Assembly: GCA_028701945.1 (NCBI GenBank)
Contig: JAQVPT010000162.1
Span: forward strand, 1 to 8,044
Source: Bacteroidales bacterium
Lineage (GTDB): Bacteria; Bacteroidota; Bacteroidia; Bacteroidales; ML635J-15
DNA length: 8,044 nt
Direction: 5' to 3'
Shown here: piece after piece, positions 1 to 5,895 of the stretch
How the letters are laid out: every line of letters starts with the position of its first letter
How positions within the stretch are numbered: the first letter of the stretch is position 1
Position numbers and translations under genes: made by a program
The notes under the pieces: model-generated
What the model was told of the DNA's origin: nothing
What the model saw: the letters and a program-made list of their open reading frames with translations, nothing else
Databases searched by the model: none

Positions 1-123
1 AATTCTAAAATTCAACTTGCTAAAAAAAGAGCAAGAGGATATAGAAATACAAAGAATTTTATAAACATGATTTACTTTACTTGTGGAAAACTCAAATTTG
101 ATTACCCACTATATTTGACATAG
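1..123 (+). CDS. ISL3-family transposase, C-terminal end (partial at the window edge)
   Basis: Only the last 40 codons and the TAG stop are inside the window; the reading frame is open from base 1. The translated tail contains AKKRARGYRNTKNFINMIYF followed by a CGKLKFDYP motif. I recognise this as the conserved C-terminus of ISL3-type (IS204/IS1001/IS1096/IS1165) DDE transposases, in which this Arg-rich 'RARGYRN..NFI.MIYF' segment comes just before the stop codon. The catalytic residues lie outside the window. The stop falls only four bases before the apparent element end at 127, which is the usual compact arrangement of these elements. Whether the full transposase is intact cannot be seen. 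The family call comes from remembered family sequence, not a search. Confidence 0.8.
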   Translation, partial: NSKIQLAKKRARGYRNTKNFINMIYFTCGKLKFDYPLYLT

Positions 124-127
124 AGCC
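1..127 (+). mobile_element. Right end of an ISL3-family insertion sequence, with terminal inverted repeat
   Basis: The element enters from the left and appears to end at about 127. Bases 109-127 (CTATATTTGACATAGAGCC) would be the right terminal repeat; read outward-in it begins GGCTCTATGTCAAAT, matching the GGCTCT-type tips typical of ISL3 elements. The repeat overlaps the last codons and stop of the transposase. ISL3 elements usually duplicate 8 bp of target, so AAATTTAT (128-135) is the predicted target-site copy. The left end needed to confirm this is outside the window. Confidence 0.65.
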
Positions 128-177
128 AAATTTATTAAATTTTATCGCCCAATATCCAAATTAGGTTTCATGAAAGG

Positions 178-209
178 CTTATACTAATATGACATCAAAT
201 TGGTATAAG
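178..209. repeat. Short inverted repeat CTTATACTAA / TTGGTATAAG
   Basis: CTTATACTAA at 178-187 pairs with TTGGTATAAG at 200-209 (9 of 10 positions) around a 12-base spacer. There is no T-run on either side, so it does not look like an intrinsic terminator. It could be a small transposon end or an eroded miniature element. No function can be assigned. Confidence 0.45.
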
Positions 210-241
210 TGGAAGGAATCCTAGCTCGCTCGATTTACAAC

Positions 242-268
242 CGAGTGTTGCTATAATTCGAGTGTTGC
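242..268. repeat. 10-bp direct repeat CGAGTGTTGC, two copies
   Basis: CGAGTGTTGC occurs at 242-251 and again at 259-268, with a 7-base gap. It lies in a locally GC-richer patch inside otherwise AT-rich DNA. It may be part of a dispersed repeat family, but only this pair is visible. Confidence 0.45.
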
Positions 269-335
269 GGCTACTGTAATCCTAATATTTTTAACATTCC
301 ATCTTCCAATTTGGTTATATTTTGTGATCTTTACT

Positions 336-373
336 GACGTTTACATTGCCTTTATTACTGTCGGCAATGTAAA
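336..373. repeat. Hairpin with 14-bp stem and one bulged base
   Basis: GAC(G)TTTACATTGCC at 336-350 pairs with GGCAATGTAAAGTC at 363-376 around a 12-base loop (351-362); the core arms 340-350 and 363-373 match perfectly over 11 bp. Neither side has a T-run, so it is a poor intrinsic terminator. It lies between two transposase fragments and may be a pair of short inverted terminal repeats or a protein-binding palindrome. Confidence 0.55.
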
Positions 374-410
374 GTCAAGATTCTACTACAAATTTAAGAC
401 TAATCCTTAA

Positions 411-560
411 ATCAGGAGATTTCAGCCAGAATACTTGCAGAGCTATCTAAATGAATTTTGCTACATGTTTAACCGATGGTATTTCGGCGAGAAGACATTT
501 GACAGACTTCTGAAAGCAGGAATTAGTTATAAAAATGAATTTAGGCATAACACTAAGTAA
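411..560 (+). pseudogene. IS1595-type (ISXO2-like) transposase remnant, C-terminal fragment
   Basis: From 411 to the TAA at 558-560 the plus strand encodes about 49 residues containing FQPEYLQSYLNEFCYMFNRW and then FGEKTFDRLL and YKNEFRHNTK. This is the conserved C-terminal signature of IS1595-type transposases (the family pattern is roughly YLQ.YL.EF.YRFNRR...FDRLL). In the same frame there is an in-frame TAA at 408-410, and no recognisable transposase sequence upstream of it. The catalytic core and N-terminal zinc-binding region are absent, so this is a dead fragment. No terminal repeat is visible after the stop: truA ends only 12 bases further on, converging on it. Confidence 0.7.
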
Positions 561-572
561 TCATTTAATTTA

Positions 573-1304
573 TTAAGGATACATTACATCAACAAGAAAC
601 AATCCTTGAGCAGGAGCAGATTGCCCCGCTCTACTCCTGTCTTTTGCTTCGATTATGGCAACAAAATCAGCAATGTTAGTTTTTCCTTTACCGACATCTA
701 CGAGGGTTCCAACTATTGCACGCACCATATTTCGCAAAAATCTATCTGCAGTAATTGTAAATATCAAAACATTCTCATTAAGCTCAAACTTAGCAAACTG
801 GATATGGCAATTATTAGTATTAACATCTGTATGTAATTTGCTAAAACTGGTAAAGTCTGTATATTTTAAAAGTTGCTCGGCAGCGATATTCAAGGCGTTC
901 ACATCAAGTTTGGTAAATAAAGACCAGGCAAAATCTCTCAAAAACGGATTTTTAGTTAGACAGATTTGATACTCATAAGTACGAGAAATAGCATTAAATC
1001 GAGAATGAAAATCGGTGCTAACAGACTCAATACTATGCATTGCTATAGAAAAAGGTAAATAATTATTAAGTTTTGCAATTGAATCATTATTATAAACATT
1101 TTCGGAATCAAAATGAGCGACATACTTACGTGCATGAACACCCGTATCTGTTCTACCACAACCAGATACAGAAATTTTATCACGAAAAACCACGTTAATT
1201 GCATCTTCAATTGTTTGCTGCACACTTATCGCATTAGGCTGCCTTTGCCAACCATGAAAATCTTTACCAAAATATGATAACTCAAGCTTATATCTCATCT
1301 GCAT
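573..1304 (-). CDS. truA: tRNA pseudouridine synthase A
   Basis: TruA converts uridines 38-40 in the anticodon stem-loop of tRNAs to pseudouridine, in the cytoplasm. The 243-residue product has the family hallmarks: an N-terminal YKLELSYFGKDFHGWQRQP segment, then GCGRTDTGVHA around residues 48-58 with Asp53 as the expected catalytic aspartate, a later DFTSF motif, RFLRNMVR in the second half, and the C-terminal AGQSAPAQGLFL tail. The length is normal and the protein looks complete. The start is ambiguous: ATG at 1304 lies directly against the TAA (1305-1307) of the upstream giant gene, while ATG at 1298 (Met3) gives the MRYKLELSY start that is more usual for the family. Translation is probably coupled to the upstream gene. 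The 3' end lies 12 bases from a converging transposase remnant. Confidence 0.96.
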   Translation of the reverse strand: MQMRYKLELSYFGKDFHGWQRQPNAISVQQTIEDAINVVFRDKISVSGCGRTDTGVHARKYVAHFDSENVYNNDSIAKLNNYLPFSIAMHSIESVSTDFHSRFNAISRTYEYQICLTKNPFLRDFAWSLFTKLDVNALNIAAEQLLKYTDFTSFSKLHTDVNTNNCHIQFAKFELNENVLIFTITADRFLRNMVRAIVGTLVDVGKGKTNIADFVAIIEAKDRSRAGQSAPAQGLFLVDVMYP

Positions 1305-4300
1305 TTAGTAGTTCTCTTTAACAATTCTAAGATTGTAAATTTCATCAGCAAACTCAATTCGGAGAATGTACATACCAGGAATAATATCAGAATTTATCTC
1401 TATATTTTGTTCGCCTTTATCAACAAAAACAGTTTCAGGCTCAATTATCTGTTCACCTAAAATATTAATAAACGAGTATTTTAACTCGCCCGAGATATTC
1501 ATGTCTATACTCAAAGTCAGATTATAAGAAAACGGGTTTGGATATACTGACTTCTTTGAAACTGCTGCGTTAACAAATCCGACATAATTATCACAAAAAA
1601 CAATGTTTGAGAATGCTTCGTCATAATAATTTCCATCGCCAGGAGAACATCCATCAATTCTCCTTACTTTTATTCTGTAATAAGTTCCATTAGGGTTTGG
1701 ATTCATTTGCACCCAATTAAAATCATTATACACAGTAGAATCAACCACGACAAGATTATCGGGAGTTGTACCGCTCATAATAAAGTAATACACAACAAAA
1801 AAACCTTGATATGCTCCCCAATTTAACCAACAAGCTCCGTTATTATCAGGAACAACATCCAACAGACAAGTGCGATGAGTTTGGGAATAATCACTTTCAG
1901 CTCCACACGAATCTACAGCCGAAATCTGGTAACTATAATATTGATTTGCAGGATTTACATCAGTGTCCTCGTAAATAGCAAGCTCATTAAATAGTTTACT
2001 ATCAAGATATTCAAATCCGTTTCCAGAATTTCGATAAATTTTATAACGTTCGGTACCTTCTCCAGCAGTTTTTTCCCACATTACTGTAATATTTTCATTA
2101 TCAGTTACAGAAGCAAGATTTATTTCTTCGTGATTAAAGACTGTACTAATAACCACTTGCATAGTATCTGCAAGATGACAACCATTAGCATCAACAACCT
2201 CAACAAAATAAACATCGGCATTTTGAACAGTAATTGTTGGCTGTGAAGAACCAGTACTCCACGAATATTCGACAAAAGCTCCTGGATTTAGCACAAGATC
2301 ATTCCCATAACAAAGATAAGATACTTCGTCAAATGCCCCAATGTCGTTCATATAAGGTTCTGTTATTTCAGTTGATAATATATTTTGACAATCATTTGGA
2401 TCAGTTACAGTTACAGAATAATTGCCCGCTGCAAGATTTTCGGCATGACTTACGTTTCCGGCAACGCTGTTTTGCCAAGCAAATGTAAAACCAGCACCAG
2501 AGCCTCCATCAACGGAAACAATAATTTCGCCATCTTCCAAGCCATTACAAGACATTGATGATGGAGTAATAATATATTCGTGTGGAACTGCCTGTGTAAG
2601 TGTTGTGGAAATAGAATCATAACAATAATAACTATCACGAACTACAACTTTATAATAACCTGCACCCAGTCCAGTAATATGAAAATTAGTTCCTATTATG
2701 TTATTTTCAAGATTATACCAATAGTACGCACTATACGAACCACTACCTCCAGAAGCTTGAACGAGAATTTCACCATCTTCGTATCCACCACAAGATATCG
2801 GAGATACATCAAGAGTAAGCTCCAAATCGGGAGATTGAGTAATAGTATAACTATTTGTCAACCCGCATGAATTTTCGTCTGTAATTGTTAGATTATAAAC
2901 TCCTGCCGATAAATCAACAAGTGTATCGTTTGTTGCAAATATACCAAGTTGTCCTACTAGTTCCCACTCAAACGAGAGTATTCCAGCTCCTCCTTGAATT
3001 TCAAGCTGTATTTCACCTGTCGAGTCTCCGAAACAATGAACATTTGTAATATCTACAGAAATAATCTCTATCTCACTTGGTTGAATAATCGAAAACTCAG
3101 CAGTAACCGAGCACAAATGATCATCATTTACAGTAACACTATAATCGCCTGCTGGTGCTAAGATAATATCATTATTATCAACAAAATTAGAGGGATTCCA
3201 TTCTACTACATACTCAGATGTTCCTCCACTCCATGTAATATCAATGTTACCAGTATGTTCTCCATAACAATCAATATTATCAACAACACCCATCAAAATC
3301 AATTCTGTAGGCTCACTAATTGATTGCATTCCAGTTATAGAACAGCCATTTGCATCTGTAACAGTATAAGAATAATCATCTGCTTCCAATCCAATAATAG
3401 ATGCAGTTGTACTGCTATTACTCCAAAGATATTTATATGGTAATGTTCCACCCGAAACACTTAAACTAATGCTTCCATTAGCCTCACCAAAACAAACTAC
3501 GTTTTCGTAATCCACTGTGAGTCCGAGAAGATCAGGTTGTACCATTGTATTTTCTAAAACTCTAGTACACGCAGCACCGTCAGAAACAGTAACAGTATAA
3601 ACTCCAGCACTTAAATTTTCACGCAAATACAATACTGTATTTCCATTTTCCCATTCATGTGAGCCAAGGTTTGAATATGCCAATACAATCTGGGCATCAT
3701 CATCTCCATTACACATCATTTGAGTAAACGTAATATTTGCTTCATTAATAATATTATAGTTTTCAATAAACAAAACAGAATCTGCAACAATATGTAAACC
3801 AGGATCTCTCACGAGCAAATGATGATATCCACCCGATAAAGAACTAAAAGAAGTTGAAGATTGCCAATTAATCCCATTATCAATTGAATATGTATAAGCA
3901 CCAACAGGTGAAGTTAGGACTAAAGTAGCATCATTTGCATTATGACATGTTTCAGGAACATCGGCATAAGTAATTGTTTCAGTGCAAGAATAACATTGTT
4001 TCATAATTCCATGAGCTTCAAAACCTACCCAAGCATAATTATTTCCTTGATCTGCTACGAATGAAACATCATACGGTACTGTTAGAGGCACCCAAGTAGA
4101 ACCGGAAGTATAAATCTGTACATCTCCATTATCAAAAGAACAAATCATTCCCAACGGAGACTCAGCAATTGCATCAATAACAGAAGTTCCTGGATAAGGA
4201 TGTTCAAAACACGAAGCACCTGTCTGTCCGTTTGGATAAGAACGTAATGTTTTATCTGTTCCAAAATATTGAGCAACATCACTATTAACACACTTAGCTT

Positions 4301-5777
4301 TTGAGCTATCAGGAGTCATTGCACAACCCGATAAAGTCGCATCATGCCAGACACCATCATAATATTGAATTGAATTATTTGTCAAAACCCACAATCGTCC
4401 ATTTTCATAATGCACTTGATTAATATTATCACTAAGCAAGCCGTCAACCATACCAATTGTATCGGTAACCACGCCACCATCAATTACGTTAATCATGTTT
4501 GGAGTAGCAATATACACAACACCAGCAGCATCAGAAGTAATACCATTAATAATATTACTTGTAAGCCCATCTGCTACAGCAAAAGTAGTAACTAATTGGC
4601 CACCAATAATATTAAGTCCGTTAGAAGTGCCAACCCAAAGATTTCCACTTATATCTTTATGAAAACACAAAATATCATTACTAGTCAAACCATCAGAAGT
4701 CCTGTAAGTTCTCCAATGCAGGTCATCAACTTTATTTACGCCAGCATCGGTACCAATCCAAACGATCTCATCATCATCAACATAAATAGTTTGGACATTA
4801 TCACTAATTAGATTTTTATTTTTTCGATAGATAATGTATGTATCTGCATTATCGTAAACAGTAAGCCCATTCTGAAATGAGCCAGCCCAGATTTTATTAT
4901 CGCCAACGTGAGTAATAAGAATTTTAGTAACAATAGTGCTAGTTAATCCGTCATCGTAATTTTTAATTGTAAAATTAGTCCAGTCGTATTTTATAAGTCC
5001 GACCGAAGCTCCCATCCACAAATTTTGATCATAATCTTCTTTAATTGTTAAAATATTAGCTGTTGGTAATCCTCCGGTCGTAGTTATTGATGTCCACGAT
5101 TGAAAATCATAAATACCTAGACCTCCATTTGTCGCAATAACAATATTACCGTTATAAAGCTGAATGATGTCGTTTATTAGATTACCAGGCAACCCCGTTG
5201 AGGCATTAAAATTTTTAAATTCGACTCCATCATAAATAGATAGTCCGCTACCTGTTCCAAACCAAATATTATCATTTCGGTCGGCATATATAACCTTAAC
5301 ACCATTCGCTATTAATCCTTGATCAACGCCATAGGGAAACCAGTTTACTCCGTTATAGTATGTTACACCCATATCGGAGGTACCAACCCATATTTTGCCT
5401 GCATTATCTTCTTCAACTGCCCATATAGTACTTGCTGGCAACCCCTCACTCGCTGTCCAATTTACCCAAACAGCCCCATTAAAAATTGACAAACCTCCCG
5501 AAGTTGCGGCATAAACATCACCAGAAGAGTGTGCAAGAATATCATACACAATATTTCCTCCAAGCCCATCGAGAGTATTATAAGAAGTAAAACTTGTACC
5601 GTCAAATTTTGTAATTCCCGCGGTTGTGCCGATCCACACATTTCCATAAATATCCTCCTCTATACTTCTAACATTGTTATTAGCAAGAGCTTCTTCATAC
5701 GAAAAGTAAGATACCTGTGCGTTTGAGATTAGTCCCAAAAACAATATGACAGTAATAAAAAGATAAAATTGTTTCAT
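1305..5777 (-). CDS. Secreted giant protein: two-component-regulator-type propeller, SprB-like repeats, T9SS type A sorting tail
   Basis: A 1490-residue exported protein. Residues 1-20 form a signal peptide with likely cleavage in SNA|QVS and no lipobox cysteine. Residues ~36-597 hold about 14 units with a 41-43-residue period, each centred on an [N/K]xWxG-type strand followed by GLxxYDG (NVWIG at 46, KIWVG 128, NIWFG 170, IVWIG 338, NLWVG 379, for example). These are Reg_prop repeats and the count fits two seven-bladed propellers. Residues ~598-1210 hold seven SprB-like repeats plus one related domain, each opening with a Cys (611, 689, 762, 837, 915, 996, 1077, 1156). Residues ~1218-1397 look like two FN3-like beta-sandwich domains. 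Residues ~1404-1490 are a type A T9SS sorting domain beginning VYPNPF and ending in GMYILRIEF and LRIVKENY. It is predicted to cross the inner membrane by Sec and the outer membrane by T9SS. Its ligand and role (adhesion, sensing, glycan binding) cannot be read from sequence; no catalytic domain is visible. Confidence 0.93.
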   Translation of the reverse strand: MKQFYLFITVILFLGLISNAQVSYFSYEEALANNNVRSIEEDIYGNVWIGTTAGITKFDGTSFTSYNTLDGLGGNIVYDILAHSSGDVYAATSGGLSIFNGAVWVNWTASEGLPASTIWAVEEDNAGKIWVGTSDMGVTYYNGVNWFPYGVDQGLIANGVKVIYADRNDNIWFGTGSGLSIYDGVEFKNFNASTGLPGNLINDIIQLYNGNIVIATNGGLGIYDFQSWTSITTTGGLPTANILTIKEDYDQNLWMGASVGLIKYDWTNFTIKNYDDGLTSTIVTKILITHVGDNKIWAGSFQNGLTVYDNADTYIIYRKNKNLISDNVQTIYVDDDEIVWIGTDAGVNKVDDLHWRTYRTSDGLTSNDILCFHKDISGNLWVGTSNGLNIIGGQLVTTFAVADGLTSNIINGITSDAAGVVYIATPNMINVIDGGVVTDTIGMVDGLLSDNINQVHYENGRLWVLTNNSIQYYDGVWHDATLSGCAMTPDSSKAKCVNSDVAQYFGTDKTLRSYPNGQTGASCFEHPYPGTSVIDAIAESPLGMICSFDNGDVQIYTSGSTWVPLTVPYDVSFVADQGNNYAWVGFEAHGIMKQCYSCTETITYADVPETCHNANDATLVLTSPVGAYTYSIDNGINWQSSTSFSSLSGGYHHLLVRDPGLHIVADSVLFIENYNIINEANITFTQMMCNGDDDAQIVLAYSNLGSHEWENGNTVLYLRENLSAGVYTVTVSDGAACTRVLENTMVQPDLLGLTVDYENVVCFGEANGSISLSVSGGTLPYKYLWSNSSTTASIIGLEADDYSYTVTDANGCSITGMQSISEPTELILMGVVDNIDCYGEHTGNIDITWSGGTSEYVVEWNPSNFVDNNDIILAPAGDYSVTVNDDHLCSVTAEFSIIQPSEIEIISVDITNVHCFGDSTGEIQLEIQGGAGILSFEWELVGQLGIFATNDTLVDLSAGVYNLTITDENSCGLTNSYTITQSPDLELTLDVSPISCGGYEDGEILVQASGGSGSYSAYYWYNLENNIIGTNFHITGLGAGYYKVVVRDSYYCYDSISTTLTQAVPHEYIITPSSMSCNGLEDGEIIVSVDGGSGAGFTFAWQNSVAGNVSHAENLAAGNYSVTVTDPNDCQNILSTEITEPYMNDIGAFDEVSYLCYGNDLVLNPGAFVEYSWSTGSSQPTITVQNADVYFVEVVDANGCHLADTMQVVISTVFNHEEINLASVTDNENITVMWEKTAGEGTERYKIYRNSGNGFEYLDSKLFNELAIYEDTDVNPANQYYSYQISAVDSCGAESDYSQTHRTCLLDVVPDNNGACWLNWGAYQGFFVVYYFIMSGTTPDNLVVVDSTVYNDFNWVQMNPNPNGTYYRIKVRRIDGCSPGDGNYYDEAFSNIVFCDNYVGFVNAAVSKKSVYPNPFSYNLTLSIDMNISGELKYSFINILGEQIIEPETVFVDKGEQNIEINSDIIPGMYILRIEFADEIYNLRIVKENY
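1308..1568 (-). other. T9SS type A C-terminal sorting domain (residues ~1404-1490)
   Basis: The tail opens with SVYPNPF at about 1410, continues through beta-strands including YSFINILGEQI, and ends in the GMYILRIEF strand and a basic LRIVKENY end. This is the standard type A signal recognised by the type IX translocon and usually removed on the cell surface. It predicts that the genome elsewhere encodes the Por/Spr/Gld T9SS machinery, none of which is in this window. Confidence 0.9.
2148..3986 (-). repeat. SprB-like repeat array (residues ~598-1210)
   Basis: Eight units of 73-81 residues, each starting C(F/Y/N)G...(D/N)G.I.(L/V) and reaching an SGG or GG turn, a W-containing strand, then LxAGxYxVTVxDxxxC. 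The clearest are the units opening at Cys762, 837, 915, 996 and 1077. The unit opening at Cys611 is degenerate in its opening motif, and the one opening at Cys1156 resembles a related Bacteroidota Ig-like domain more than a SprB repeat. SprB is the mobile gliding adhesin of Flavobacterium johnsoniae, but SprB repeats occur in many non-gliding secreted proteins, so motility is not implied. Confidence 0.8.
3987..5672 (-). repeat. About 14 Reg_prop propeller repeats (residues ~36-597)
   Basis: The repeat strands start near residues 46, 87, 128, 170, 211, 252, 295, 338, 379, 420, 461, 502, 543 and 581, which is a strikingly even 38-43-residue step. The first eleven are well conserved. Units 12 and 13 (about 500-560) lack the WxG signature and contain several cysteines (485, 496, 523, 546). 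Unit 14 (YAWVGFEAHG) recovers it. Fourteen units equal two seven-bladed propellers, the arrangement known from periplasmic sensor regions of Bacteroides hybrid two-component systems. The repeats are diverged at DNA level, so recent duplication is not apparent. Confidence 0.8.
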
Positions 5778-5807
5778 GTTTATTATGCTTTAGGAATTAG
5801 AATAGAG

Positions 5808-5815
5808 CAAATTTA
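5808..5815 (-). promoter_or_regulatory. Candidate Bacteroidota -7 promoter element for the giant gene and truA
   Basis: On the minus strand this reads TAAATTTG, an exact match to the TAnnTTTG -7 consensus of Bacteroidota primary sigma factor promoters. It lies about 30 bases upstream of the start codon at 5777 and just downstream of the aminotransferase terminator, the expected place. No good TTTG-type -33 element is seen at the normal spacing, and an 8-base AT-rich match can arise by chance. Confidence 0.4.
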
Positions 5816-5838
5816 AGAAATTTTACAATACATTTCAT

Positions 5839-5874
5839 AAAAAAAGCGGTTAATAAAATGCTTTTATTAACCGC
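5839..5874 (-). terminator. Intrinsic terminator of the aminotransferase gene
   Basis: On the minus strand GCGGTTAATAAAA pairs perfectly with TTTTATTAACCGC (13 bp) around a 3-base GCA loop and is followed at once by seven Ts. It lies 21 bases beyond the aminotransferase stop codon. The T-run is on one side only, in line with termination of leftward transcription; it separates that gene from the downstream giant gene. Confidence 0.85.
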
Positions 5875-5895
5875 CCAAATGTTAAAAGTATATTT

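Larger units (their letters stand above)
128..410. other. Noncoding stretch between two transposase remnants
   Basis: I find no convincing gene here. The stretch holds several repeat structures: an inverted repeat at 178-209, a pair of 10-bp direct repeats at 242-268, a long-range imperfect inverted repeat joining 196-222 with 295-313, and a strong hairpin at 336-373. The surroundings (ISL3 end on the left, IS1595-type remnant on the right) suggest an accumulation of decayed mobile-element ends. No single element can be named. Confidence 0.5.

Noticed and set aside
336..376. Hairpin as the transcription terminator of truA
   Set aside because: It is about 200 bases past the truA stop, beyond a transposase remnant, and has no T-run on the leftward side.
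655..969. Plus-strand open frame of 104 codons opposite truA
   Set aside because: It lies entirely antisense to a well-conserved truA and its translation shows no recognisable domain; it is a shadow frame.
1305..5777. Giant protein as a sensor histidine kinase of a hybrid two-component system
   Set aside because: Only the propeller part matches; no Y_Y_Y domain, transmembrane helix, kinase, receiver or AraC-type domain is present, and the C-terminus is a T9SS sorting tail.
5839..5874. The 13-bp hairpin as an operator or riboswitch of the giant gene
   Set aside because: The perfect stem, 3-base loop, immediate T-run and position just after the aminotransferase stop fit an intrinsic terminator; it also lies upstream of the candidate promoter for the giant gene.
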